The notes beneath the pieces were generated by a model. It was given only the letters and a program-made list of their open reading frames with translations, was not told where the DNA came from and ran no database searches. From DSNY01 sp964539745 (GTDB lineage Bacteria; Pseudomonadota; Gammaproteobacteria; Burkholderiales; Burkholderiaceae_F): 34,721 bases of DNA. The position numbers and the translations under genes were made by a program. This document shows, in pieces, positions 8,182 to 18,600 of this stretch (positions are counted from its first letter, which is position 1; each line of letters begins with the position of its first letter). The stretch lies in contig CAZIJU010000031.1 of NCBI GenBank assembly GCA_964539745.1, positions 1 to 34,721 on the forward strand. The letters are read 5' to 3'.

Positions 8182-8949
8182 ATGTACAAGCTCGTCCTTC
8201 TGCGCCACGGAGAAAGCCAGTGGAACCTGGAAAACCGTTTCACCGGCTGGACCGACGTCGATCTGACGGAAAACGGCCGGCGCGAGGCGCGCGCCGCGGG
8301 TGAGCTGCTGAAACGCGAAGGCTATGCCTTCGACATCGCGTACACGTCGGTGCTCAAGCGCGCGATCCGCACGCTGTGGATCGCACTCGACGCGATGGAT
8401 CTGATGTGGCTGCCGATCGTGCATAGCTGGCGGCTGAACGAGCGGCACTACGGCGCGCTGCAGGGACTGAACAAGGCCGAAACCGCGGCGCGTTTCGGCG
8501 AGCAGCAGGTGCTTCTCTGGCGGCGCGCCTACGATGTCGCCCCCGCGCCGCTCAGCAGCGACGATCCGCGCTGGCCCGGCCGCGATCCGCGCTACAAGCA
8601 CCTGAAGCCCGAGGAGATCCCCGCGACCGAATGCCTGAAGGACACGGTGGCGCGCGTCGTTCCGTTCTGGAAGGACTCGATCGCGCCGGCGGTGTCGCGT
8701 GGCCGACGCGTCCTCGTGGCCGCACACGGCAATTCGCTGCGCGCGTTGATCAAGTATCTCGACGGCATCTCCGACGACGACATCGTCGGCCTGAACATCC
8801 CGACCGCGCGGCCGCTCGTGTACGAACTGGACGAGGCGCTGCAGCCGATCCGGCACTACTACCTCGGCGACCCGGAAGAGATCGCGCGTGCCACGGCCGC
8901 GGTTGCGGCGCAGGGCAAGGCGGCGTCGCCGCCCCCGCGGCAAGGTTGA
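8182..8949 (+). CDS. gpmA: 2,3-bisphosphoglycerate-dependent phosphoglycerate mutase
   Basis: Interconverts 3- and 2-phosphoglycerate in glycolysis and gluconeogenesis through a phosphohistidine intermediate. 255 aa, normal length. The phosphohistidine lies in LLRHGESQWN (His9); downstream are FTGWTDVDLTENG, the acid-base region LNERHYGALQGLNKAE, and the second catalytic His in VAAHGNSLRALIKYLDGIS. Divergent from the rhodanese gene; followed by a perfect 9-bp hairpin and then an EnvC-like gene. Confidence 0.97.
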   Translation: MYKLVLLRHGESQWNLENRFTGWTDVDLTENGRREARAAGELLKREGYAFDIAYTSVLKRAIRTLWIALDAMDLMWLPIVHSWRLNERHYGALQGLNKAETAARFGEQQVLLWRRAYDVAPAPLSSDDPRWPGRDPRYKHLKPEEIPATECLKDTVARVVPFWKDSIAPAVSRGRRVLVAAHGNSLRALIKYLDGISDDDIVGLNIPTARPLVYELDEALQPIRHYYLGDPEEIARATAAVAAQGKAASPPPRQG

Positions 8950-8954
8950 GACGC

Positions 8955-8975
8955 AAAGGGGGCTGCGCCCCCTTT
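8955..8975. terminator. GC-rich hairpin after gpmA
   Basis: A perfect 9-bp stem AAAGGGGGC / GCCCCCTTT with a 3-nt loop TGC starts 6 bp after the gpmA stop. There is no T-tract after it, so it is a weak intrinsic terminator at best and may instead protect the gpmA mRNA end. Confidence 0.45.
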
Positions 8976-9001
8976 CGAATTCCCAAACGGCGCGACGAAC
9001 C

Positions 9002-10333
9002 TTGACCTTCTCCTTGCGGTGCGCGCTGATCGTCGGGCTCGCAGCGTTGCTGGCGGGCTTGCACACGGCCTACGCGCAGACCCGTTCGTCCGAAGCGAAG
9101 AAGCCTGCTGAGGCGGCAAAAAAGGCGCCGGCACGCAAGTCCGCGCCGCCCGCCGCCACGCCGCAGCAGCAACGCCGGCTCCAAGCCGAGCAGCGCGAGC
9201 TGCAAGCGCGGCTCGCGCAGCTGAAGAAGCAGCTCGCGCAGTCGGAAGCGACGCGCTCCGAGGCGGCCGACGCGCTGGCCGAGTCGGAGCGGGCGATTTC
9301 CGCGGTCAATCGGCGGCTGCGCGAGCTCGCGGCGTCGCGGCAGCAGCTCGAGCGCCAGATCGGCGCGCTGCAGGAGCGCAGCCGCGCGGTCAATGCCCGC
9401 CAGAGCGAACAGGAAAGGCAGCTCGCACTCGTGCTGAAGACCCAGTTTGCGCTGGCGCAGCGTAGTCCCTGGCACAGCCTCGTCGACGGCGAGAATCCGA
9501 ACCGCGTGAGCCGCGATCTCGGCTACCTCGACTACGTCGCGCGTGCCCGCGCGCAGACGATCGACGAGCTGCGCGAGCGGCGCCAGGAGCTGGCGGAGCT
9601 GGAAGCCGAGTCGCGCGCCAAACAGGCCGAACTGGCGGCGATCGCCGAGGACGAGCGCGGCAACCGCGCGCAACTCGTCCGGCAGCAGGCCGCGCGCAGG
9701 CAGATGCTCGCCAAGCTCGCGCGGCAGATCGCCGAACAGCGGCAGTCGATCGCCACGCTCGAACGCGACGACCAGCGGCTCGCCGGGCTGATCGAGCACA
9801 TCGGCAGGATCCTCGCCGAACAGGCGCGTCGCGCAGCGGAACGGGCGCGCCGTCAGGCGGCCGCACCCGCCTCGGCGCCGCGCGGCGCGCCGGCGGCGGA
9901 GCCGGAGCCGCCGGCCGCATCCGACTTCGCCCGCCTGCGGGGCAAGCTGCTGCTTCCGGTCAACGGCGAGATCACCGCGCGCTTCGGCAGTCCGCGGCGC
10001 ACCGAAGCAGGCGTGGACGGGCCGCCCTGGAAGGGGGTGTTCATCCGTGCGGCCGAGGGCGCCGAGGTTCATGCCGCCGCCGCCGGTCGGGTCGTGTTCG
10101 CCGACTGGCTGCGCGGCTTCGGCAATCTGCTTATCCTCGACCATGGCGACGGCGCGATGACCGTGTACGGCAACAACGAAACGCTGCTGGCAAGCCCGGG
10201 CGAACGGGTCGAGGCCGGTGCGGTCATCGCGCAGGTAGGCAATACGGGCGGTAGCGCGGACCCGGGCCTATACTTTGAAATACGTCTGGGGGGCCGGCCT
10301 GTCGACCCCCTCAAATGGGTTGCGGCGCGCTAG
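9002..10333 (+). CDS. EnvC/NlpD-like murein hydrolase activator with degenerate M23 (LytM) domain
   Basis: Probably a periplasmic activator of N-acetylmuramoyl-L-alanine amidases at division sites. 443 aa from the TTG at 9002-9004. Signal peptide about 1-22 ending AYA, a long coiled coil of Gln, Arg, Glu and Ala-rich heptads (about residues 50-280), an Ala/Pro linker, and a C-terminal LytM domain. The zinc ligands of active M23 peptidases are altered: the usual YGHN is YGNN and the HxH motif is replaced by LYFEIR, as in amidase activators. No in-frame ATG or GTG gives a signal peptide; the frame's ATG at 8888 lies inside gpmA. ctpA follows 46 bp later, the usual pairing in this group. Confidence 0.88.
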   Translation: MTFSLRCALIVGLAALLAGLHTAYAQTRSSEAKKPAEAAKKAPARKSAPPAATPQQQRRLQAEQRELQARLAQLKKQLAQSEATRSEAADALAESERAISAVNRRLRELAASRQQLERQIGALQERSRAVNARQSEQERQLALVLKTQFALAQRSPWHSLVDGENPNRVSRDLGYLDYVARARAQTIDELRERRQELAELEAESRAKQAELAAIAEDERGNRAQLVRQQAARRQMLAKLARQIAEQRQSIATLERDDQRLAGLIEHIGRILAEQARRAAERARRQAAAPASAPRGAPAAEPEPPAASDFARLRGKLLLPVNGEITARFGSPRRTEAGVDGPPWKGVFIRAAEGAEVHAAAAGRVVFADWLRGFGNLLILDHGDGAMTVYGNNETLLASPGERVEAGAVIAQVGNTGGSADPGLYFEIRLGGRPVDPLKWVAAR

Positions 10334-10379
10334 TCTTGGATCCGTGACGAGCCGCATCCCCCAATTTTCCGGAGGCCGC

Positions 10380-11828
10380 ATGAGCGGACGCTTGCGCAAC
10401 TTTGGCCTGATCGGCGTCGGAGCCGTCGCCGGGGTCGCCATCAGCCTGGCGATTTCAGCGTACGCGTTCCGCGACATGCGCGGGCCGATCCCGCTTGAGG
10501 AGATCCGCCAGTTCACCGACGTGTTCGGCGCGATCAAGGCCAACTACGTCGAACCGGTCGACGACAAGAAGCTGATCAAGGAAGCGATCTCCGGCATGCT
10601 GACCGGGCTCGATCCGCATTCGGCCTTCCTCGACGCCGATGCCTTCAAGGATCTGCAAGTCGGCACGCAGGGCGAATTCGGCGGACTGGGCATCGAAGTC
10701 GGCGCCGAAGACGGTGCGGTGCGCGTGATCGCGCCGATCGACGACACGCCGGCGGCGCGCGCAGGCATCAAAAGCGGCGACCTGATCATCAAGATCGACG
10801 ACAAGCTCACGCGCGGCATGACGCTGGCCGAAGCGGTGAAGCTGATGCGCGGCAAGAAGGGCACGTCGATCGTGCTGACGATCGCGCGCAAGGGCGAGCC
10901 CAAGCCGCTCGAGTTCAAGCTCGTGCGCGACGTGATCCGGGTGCAGTCGGTCCGCTCGCGCGTGATCGAACCCGGCTACGGTTTCGTCCGGATCTCGCAG
11001 TTCCAGGAGCGCACCGTCGAGGATCTGGTCAAGCACATCAACGATCTGTACAAGCAGGGGCCGCTGAAAGGACTGGTTCTGGACCTGCGCAACGACCCGG
11101 GCGGGCTGCTGCACGCGGCGGTTGGCGTGTCGGCCGCCTTCCTGCCGCCGAAGGCGCTGGTCGTTTCGACCGACGGCCGCACCGAGGATGCGCGCCGCCG
11201 CTTTATCGCCTCGCCCGAGGACTATCTGCGAACGCGCGGCGACGACGTGATCGCCAAGCTGCCGCGCGAGGTCAAGAGCGTGCCGATGGTCGTACTGGTG
11301 AACAATGCCAGCGCATCGGCCTCGGAAATCGTCGCCGGCGCATTGCAGGACCACAAGCGCGCAACCGTCATCGGCACGCAGACCTTCGGCAAAGGGTCGG
11401 TCCAGACGATCATCCCGCTGCGCATCGACGGAGACAACCCGGCCGCGATCAAGCTGACGACCGCGCGCTACTACACGCCAAGCGGCCGTTCGATCCAGGC
11501 CAAGGGCATCGCGCCGGATCTGCTGGTCGAAGACACGCCCGAAGGCAATTTCATCGGGTTCTCCGTCCGCGAAGCCGATCTCGTGCGACATCTCGAGGAC
11601 AAGGCGGATGCGCAAAAGCCCGCGCCCCCGTCTCAGCCGGCACCCGGGGCGACGTCGCCGCACGGCACGCCGGGCGAAGCGCCCGCGCCGTCGCGCCGCT
11701 ACGAGTTCGGCAGCGCCGACGACTTCCAGCTCAAACAGGCGATGAACCACCTGAAGGGGCTGCCGGTCGAGGTGGCCAAGACCCGAGAAAGCGTGGCCAC
11801 CGCGAAGGACGCCGCGCCGAAGAAGTAG
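10380..11828 (+). CDS. ctpA: S41 family carboxy-terminal processing peptidase
   Basis: Periplasmic serine protease with a Ser-Lys dyad that trims C-termini and degrades tagged envelope proteins. 482 aa. N-terminal signal or anchor about 8-28, the family region DVFGAIKANYVEPVDDKKL, a PDZ domain (GGLGIEVGAEDGAVRVIAPI through the GIKSGDLIIKID segment), and the catalytic core with nucleophile Ser in NNASASASEIVAG and Lys in TFGKGSVQT. The tail after about residue 410 is Pro/Ala-rich. The ATG at 10380-10382 follows GGAGG at 10371-10375, which settles the start. Downstream of the EnvC-like gene and closed by a strong terminator. Confidence 0.95.
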   Translation: MSGRLRNFGLIGVGAVAGVAISLAISAYAFRDMRGPIPLEEIRQFTDVFGAIKANYVEPVDDKKLIKEAISGMLTGLDPHSAFLDADAFKDLQVGTQGEFGGLGIEVGAEDGAVRVIAPIDDTPAARAGIKSGDLIIKIDDKLTRGMTLAEAVKLMRGKKGTSIVLTIARKGEPKPLEFKLVRDVIRVQSVRSRVIEPGYGFVRISQFQERTVEDLVKHINDLYKQGPLKGLVLDLRNDPGGLLHAAVGVSAAFLPPKALVVSTDGRTEDARRRFIASPEDYLRTRGDDVIAKLPREVKSVPMVVLVNNASASASEIVAGALQDHKRATVIGTQTFGKGSVQTIIPLRIDGDNPAAIKLTTARYYTPSGRSIQAKGIAPDLLVEDTPEGNFIGFSVREADLVRHLEDKADAQKPAPPSQPAPGATSPHGTPGEAPAPSRRYEFGSADDFQLKQAMNHLKGLPVEVAKTRESVATAKDAAPKK

Positions 11829-11851
11829 GCGCCCGGAACCTGCGCCGCGTT

Positions 11852-11881
11852 CGGGCCGCATAATGCGGCCCGATCTTTTTT
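11852..11881 (+). terminator. Rho-independent terminator after ctpA
   Basis: A 9-bp stem CGGGCCGCA / TGCGGCCCG with loop TAA is followed by ATC and six T residues (11876-11881), 23 bp past the ctpA stop. It ends 8 bp before the moeB-like ATG, so the T-run is effectively the leader of the next gene; either moeB-like expression depends on read-through or its own promoter lies inside ctpA. Confidence 0.75.
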
Positions 11882-11888
11882 GCGCCCG

Positions 11889-12644
11889 ATGGACGACCGT
11901 CAGCTCCTGCGCTATTCGCGCCACATCCTGCTCGACGAAATCGGCGTCGAGGGGCAGGAACGCATCCGCGCGGCCTCGATGCTCGTGATCGGCGCCGGCG
12001 GGCTCGGCTCGCCGGCCGCGTATTACCTCGCGTCCGCCGGTGTCGCCAAGATCACGCTGGTCGACGGCGACACGGTCGATCTCACCAACCTGCAGCGACA
12101 GATCCTGCACACGACCGAGCGCATCGGCGCGCCGAAGGCCGAATCGGGCCGAACGACGCTCACGGCGATCAATCCGGACGTCGAGGTCGTTCCGGTCGTG
12201 CGCCGCGTCGACGCCGACGAACTCGACGCGCTTGCGCGCGACGCGACGATCGTGCTCGACTGCACAGACAACTTCGCCACCCGCCACGCCGTCAACCGCA
12301 CCTGCGTCAGGCACCGCAAGCCGCTCGTGTCCGGTGCGGCGATCCGCTTCGACGGCCAGCTCGCGGTGTTCGACCTGCGCCGCTCAGACTCCCCGTGCTA
12401 CGCGTGCCTGTTCCCCGAGGGCGAAGGCGAAGACGAGCTGTGCGCGATCATGGGCGTGTTCGCGCCGCTGACGGGCATCATCGGCACGCTGCAGGCCGCC
12501 GAGGCGCTAAAACTCGCCGCCGGCATCGGCGAACCGCTGAACGGCAAGCTGCTGATGCTCGACGCGCGCGACATGCAGTTCCGAACCGTACGCGTGCCGC
12601 GCGATCCGGGGTGCGCGGTGTGCGGTGCAACGCATCGAGGCTGA
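11889..12644 (+). CDS. moeB: MoeB/ThiF/HesA family E1-like adenylyltransferase
   Basis: Adenylates the C-terminal Gly of a small sulfur-carrier protein (MoaD or ThiS type) for molybdopterin or thiamine synthesis. 251 aa. Opening RYSRHILLDEIGVEGQERI, nucleotide loop GAGGLGSPAAYYLASAG, NLQRQILH, the DCTDNFATRHAVN active-site segment, and four zinc Cys in two pairs (CYAC and CAVC). The ATG at 11889-11891 is used; an upstream TTG at 11880 falls in the terminator T-run. MoeB and ThiF cannot be separated by sequence alone, and no partner gene is here, so the symbol is tentative. Converges with the RTX gene. Confidence 0.85.
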   Translation: MDDRQLLRYSRHILLDEIGVEGQERIRAASMLVIGAGGLGSPAAYYLASAGVAKITLVDGDTVDLTNLQRQILHTTERIGAPKAESGRTTLTAINPDVEVVPVVRRVDADELDALARDATIVLDCTDNFATRHAVNRTCVRHRKPLVSGAAIRFDGQLAVFDLRRSDSPCYACLFPEGEGEDELCAIMGVFAPLTGIIGTLQAAEALKLAAGIGEPLNGKLLMLDARDMQFRTVRVPRDPGCAVCGATHRG

Positions 12645-12676
12645 ACACGGCGCCGTCGCGGCGACGACACCGTGTT
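12644..12676. terminator. Hairpin between convergent moeB-like and RTX genes
   Basis: AACACGG (12644-12650) pairs with CCGTGTT (12670-12676), with a further CGCCG / CGGCG stem inside. It lies in the 46-bp gap between two convergent stops and could end transcription from both sides. No T-tract is present. Confidence 0.45.
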
Positions 12677-12690
12677 GCCGAGCATCGGCG

Positions 12691-15600
12691 CTACACCATC
12701 GCTGAACGCCGGAGCAACTCGACCCCATGTCGCGGCCCGCGAATCGCAGCGAGCGCCTCCGGCGTATCGGACGCGCTTGCACCGCCGGGCACCGCCGCGT
12801 ATTCCCCGCCGAGCAATGGCGTCGCTTCCACCTCGCCCGTGTCGGCAAAGGCTTGCTCGATTTGTTGCCAGCGCCTGAACAGACCCTCCTTCTCCCCTCT
12901 GGCAAATGAGACGACGGCGGTGAAGTTCAACGCGGCATGACCGAGTGCGGGCGCAGATTCGCCGGCGACAACGACGCGTTCGACCGGAGCGGCACGCACG
13001 ACTCCGCCCGTGCTGGCGGTGGCGGACTTGGTCGCGTTGCGCGACGCAAGCGCTTGGTCGATCAGCGATCGCGTAAGAGAAGGCGCGCCTGTTACCCCAT
13101 CACCGAACACGGATCCTGGCAACTTGCCCGCAGCGCTCCGATACTGGGTATCGGGAAGCGAAGCCTCCGCCAAACCGCCGGACCGACTCACGACCCCGGT
13201 TTGAATCGATAGGTCGTTCGGTTCGAGCCAGGGCGTGGCGCGCTTCGCCCTTTCGCCGGCCAACTGGAAGGATGTGTTCAGCAAGCTCAGCCTGTCCCAC
13301 AGTCGCCACCAGATCGAGCGACCGCCTACGATCGAAGCCCCCGGAGCCGTTGGTTCGCCCGCGCGGAGATCGCCCTCGGTGGGGATAAACGCCGTGCGCC
13401 CAGTCTCGGGCACCGTGACTTGCAGCGCGCTCGACTCGACGGCGGCGCCGACCATCGAAGCGCCCATCGGATCGATCGGTGGCATTCCGCCTCCGGGAGG
13501 CGCGGAGGGGGGCAGCAGAAGCGCCGGTGGAACGGTCCAGTCGCCGATTGCCGGATCGCTCGCGTAGGCGGCATCGAACGCGTCAACGATCCGCCTGAAG
13601 TCAACTGCCAGCGACCCGGCGTCCGCGAAGTTCTCCGCATCGAACGGCGCGGCAGCGTTCAGCAGCAGCGTGCCCACGGTCTGGTTCTGCGATGAGGCGT
13701 ACCACTCCGCGAACCGGACCGCATCGTCCGTTCCTGCGATCTTGAGCACGAGATCGTTGCTCTCGCGTGCCAGCCGAATGCTGTCGCCTGGAATGGCACC
13801 AAGTGCCAAGCGATCGCCGATCTCGCCTGATCCTCCGCCGATCGACGCAGCTTGGACCGTATCGCGGCCATCGCCGAGGTTAAAGATGACCGTGTCGCTC
13901 CCCGCACCCAGAGCGATCACGTCATCGCCCATTCCCCCAGCAATGACATCGTCGCCGGCTGCACCGATCAAGGTGTCGCCTTCGGTGCCGCCGACCAGCA
14001 CGTCGTTACCGTCTCCGCCTTCCATGTAGTCCCAACCGGCACCGCCGCGGACAACATCGTTGCCGGTCCAGCCGAACAGCGCGTCGGAACCCGCCCCGCC
14101 ATCGAGCGAATCATTGCCTTCGTCCCCATGCAAGCCGTCATCGCCGTCGCCGCCGATCAGCGCATCGTTGCCCGTCCATCCGTAGAGGGTGTCGTTGCCG
14201 GCGCCGCCGTCCAGCGCGTCGTTACCCCGGTCGCCGAACAAGCGGTCGGCGCCTGCCCCGCCCTGAAGCGTGTCATCGTCCTCCCAGCCGTACAGCGCAT
14301 CGTCGCCGTCTCCGCCAAGCAGGGTGTCCCTACCGGCGTTTCCGTAGAGCGTGTCGTTGCCGGTGGCGCCGTCGATTACGTCATCCCCCTCGGCGCCGAC
14401 CAGCAGGTCATTGCCGCCCAGGCCGTTCATCACAGACGGACCGCCGCCGGGCGCATACAGCGCATCGTCACCGGCGGTGCCGTCAAGCGTCGTTACTGTC
14501 GAAACGACTTCGGTCGATCCGTCCGCGTGCACGCGCCACACCGTGCCATCGGCAAACTCGACGCGATCGAGAACCGCGCCCGGCGACACCGGAGCGGATG
14601 CGGAGAACCAGCGCTCGAAGCTCACTGCATCGGTGCCCTTGACGTGAGCGAATACCAGCGAATCGCCCTGCCGCGACACCTGGATGTCTGCAGGAGCGAT
14701 CCCTGCGCCGAACCGCAGCGTGTCGAACCCTTTCAGCGGCACGGGGATCGAGTGGTCTTCGGAGCGAGCAATGGCGCGCACATCTTCCGGTGTTTCAGCG
14801 AGCACGTAGTCGACGTAGCCCGGACCGGCTTCAGTCAGGTAGCCATCATCGGCAAACGGCTCGGGGCGAAAGCGCGGTGCCTCGTGCCAAACCGTGTCCC
14901 TGCCGTCGCCGAGATTGAACACATAGACATCGCTATCACGCGTGCCAAAGATCTGATCGTTGCCGGTTCCGCCGATGTACGTGTTGCCGTCGCTGTAAAA
15001 CTCGTCCGCTCCACCGCCGAACGGGTAACCCAGCCAATCGTCGCCGCTTCCGCCGTCCAGAACGTCGGCTCCTTTTCCTCCGTGAAGCTGGTCGCTGCCA
15101 AGACCGCCCGCGAGCACGTCATTGCCGCGCCCACCAAGCAACTCGTCGGCCGAATCCGTTCCTTGGAGGCGATCGTTGCCCTCTCCGCCGTAGCCGCGCG
15201 TGACGTTCGTGAGCACATTGTCGAGGTCGATCGTGTTGAGATTCGTCGCCGGCGCCAGCGCAAACAAGTCGGCGCGGCTGAGCAGCGTTCCGTCGGCGAA
15301 CTCGATCTGCTCGATGCCGAAGCCCTTCGGCATCTGCCGCGTGGGCATGGCCAGTTCGACCTGCTCGTCGTTGCCCCAGCGGACTACGAGGACCGGCAGT
15401 TCGACATCAAACGGGCGCAACGCATTGGGCAGCCAGTGACCAGCGTAGTAGTTTTCAAGTGACCGAAGCTCGACATCCTCGACCGAGACGCGCAGCACTC
15501 GCGTGGTCCACGAGAAACTCAGGTCCGCCGTGGAAACACCAGGCGGCAGAACGAGCGTGTCGATCGCCGCCGGGTCCGCGTTCAGATGCGCCTGAATCTG

Positions 15601-18600
15601 CGCCTCCGTCATATCCTGGATCAGGAGATCGCTGTTAAGCCCCGTCGGCAGAGGATCGCCGCGGTCGGCGATCAAGTCGCTCCCATCGCCTGCGAATCGG
15701 TAGTACCGATCGGAGCCAAAGTTTCCGTCCAACACGTCGTCGCCCGCGCCGCCGATGACCCAGTCGTCGGAAACGGTTCCGGTGATCCTGTCATTGCCGG
15801 CATTGCCGTACAACAGTGCCGGCTGATCGGTTCGCGCGAAGACCCCCGGGTCGGCAACGATCACGTCGTCGCCTTCGCCCGCATCGACGATGGCACCACC
15901 ATAAACCGTGATGGCGTTGTTCGATGCTCCAGCGCTGACATCCTCCACGATGTGCCGCTCCAGGACGTGAACTTCGCTTTCCACATAGGTGTACGTCTGC
16001 GACTCATAGATCGTGACTTCGGTGAAAGTCGGGTACCCAATGCCGCTGTATCCCGGCGGAATCGGCGGAGGCGGCGTAGGAATCAAGATGATTCGTGGCA
16101 CGAGCACCGTGCGTGTAGAGCTGGTGCTTGACAGCACCTGCTGGGAAGTCAACGTCTGCCAACCCTGCACGCTGAAGCTGGGTGAATCAGTGCTGCGGGA
16201 CGGCAGGTCGAATTGTGCCGTCACATGCCGCGTCTCCTTCCCGGAGTAACGCTCGCGAATCTGCGTTGCACGCAGTGAACCGTCTTCCGCAGGAACGAAG
16301 CCCTGCCCCATTATCCCCGCCCGCCAGTTACGCCGCAGGTCGCGCAGAAACTCGGCGCGCGCGGCGCCGAAATCGGGTACCCCGACCCCGGCCGGCACAG
16401 CGGGTAGCGAGGCCAGAGCGCGTGTCTCGCCATCGGCCAGACGAACCGTCCAGTTGCCGGCGCTGGACGCATAGCCCTTGAGCAACGCACGATCCCAAGC
16501 CGAAGTCGCGATCTCGAGGTCGGCGCCACGGGCAGCCACCCTGATGTCCGACCAGCGAATGTCGCCACCAAAGCGGATTTCGCCGCCGTCGTCGACGATT
16601 TCGTCGAACCCGGATCCCAGGCCCACCCGATAGACATCGTGGCCAGCACCACCGATCAGCCGATCACGGCCCAATCCACCATCGAGCGTGTCGCCACCAT
16701 CACCGCCATCGAGCACATCGTCGCCTGTATTGCCCAGCAACAGGTCCCCGCCCGCTTGTCCGAGCAGCATGTCGTTACCGGCTGCGCCATCAAGCGCATC
16801 GTCGCCGCCCGTCCCGGCGATGCGCTCGGCGCGTTCGCTGCCGGTATAGGTGATTGCGGGCGCACGTTGCAGCAGCGCCTCAATCGAAAGCGTCGTGTCG
16901 TCTACCACGACGGTGAAGTCGCCGCTGATGCCGTTGGCAATCGTCAACTCCGTGCCGTCCTGCCGCAGCACGACGTGCCCCTGCCCCGCTGCCGGTGTCA
17001 CCGCCGTGACTGTCAAGCGGCTGAGGCTCCAGCCTTCCTCCAAGCGGATCGTGCTGCGGCCGTCGGTGTCTTCGACTAGGTCGGAGCTGCCGTCGAGGTC
17101 AACGTGGTAGACGTCGTCTCCAGCGCCGCCGTTCAGTTGATCGTTGCCCGTTCCGCCGCGAAGCGAGTCGTTGCCGTCGCCGCCAAGCAATTTATCGTCA
17201 CCTTCGCCGCCCGACAGGACATCCTGACCCCCTTCGCCGAAGAGCCGGTCGCTACCGCTGCCGCCGGTGAGCGTGTCGTGGCCGGCGCCACCGAACAACG
17301 TGTCGTTGCCGGTTCCGCCGTCGAGATAGTCGCTTCCCGAGAATGCGTCCTGCACCGGGGTCCAGGGGGCGCCGTCGCCGTACAGGGTGTCGTCACCCAC
17401 ACCACCGTACAGAATGTCGCTCCCGCCTCCGCCCACCAGCAGGTCGTTGCCGCCATCGCCATGCAGTTCGTCGTCGCGATGGTTGGCACCGCCAAGCGTG
17501 TTGCCGTCGTCGTCGCCATAAAGCGAGTCGTTGTCGGCGCCGCCAAAGAGACGGTCCTCGCCGCCACCGCCTATCAGAACATCCGTTCCAGCCCCGCCAT
17601 CGAGCGCATCGGCGCCATGGCGTTCGACCGGTGTATCAACGCCGTCGCCGTACAAGGTGTCTGCATCGTCGCCACCGAGAAGTCTGTCGTTCCCACCATC
17701 GCCGTAAAGCAAGTCGTTGCCGGCGCCGCCGTAAAGCGCGTCGTCGCCGTGATAGTCGGCAGCGACCCGATAATCGGGAACTGCGTCGCCGCGCAGCACA
17801 TCCGCACCGGACCCTCCGTACAGGATGTCACTGCCGCCCAATCCTTCAACAACGTCATTGCCGTCCCCGCCATCGAGCACGTCCGAACCGTGCTCAGCCG
17901 GTGTGTACAGGTACTCGAGTTGCCCCAGATAGCCGACGACACCAATGTCGTCGCCGGAAAGCTGGTCATCGCCTTCTTCGCCGAAGACAATGTCGCTGCC
18001 CGGGCCGCCGCTGGCAGTATCGGCGCCACTTCCGAGATAGACGACGTCGTCGCCGCGGTCTGCGACCACGTAGTCACTGCCCGCGCCCGCGTCGATGACG
18101 TCGTTGCCATCGCCAGCGAACGCACCGCCCTGCAAGCCGACGTAGCCAAACCCGGTGCTGCCGCTGGTATACAGGACGTCGTCCGTGCTGAGCGCCGCGT
18201 ACCAGTACAGACCCTCCGCAGCCCAGACGTACGTTGGTCCGCTCGGCAGCGTGACCCGGTCCTGCGGAGACCTTGGGAGCGTGAGCCCGTAGATGCCCCC
18301 ACCTTGAATCACATCGTTGCCGTCTCCCCCCTTGATCCGATCTGATCCGGCGCCACCGATGACTACATCGTCACCCGTGCCGGCATCGAGGATGTCGTCG
18401 CCGGCGTTGCCCGCCAACGCGTCATTGCCGCCATTGCCATCGATGCGATCGTTGCCGGCGGTACCTCGCAGCATGTCCTGCGCCAGCGGATCGCTCGACT
18501 GGGCAACGAGGTTGTTAAACGCATCGAAGGCATAGGTACCGTCGGGCCTGACCAGCGGCACGCGGTCTCCGGAGATCGTTTGTGCCACGTCAGGAATCGG

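Noticed and set aside
13852..15462. 536-codon plus-strand open frame opposite the RTX gene
   Set aside because: Its Val/Ala-rich repetitive product is the antisense reading of the RTX nonapeptide repeats; no start signal and no domain.
13858..18477. Tandem periodic sequence that at first looks like a repeat array such as CRISPR or satellite DNA
   Set aside because: The 27-bp period is the codon period of RTX nonapeptides in one continuous open frame; there are no constant repeats with unique spacers.
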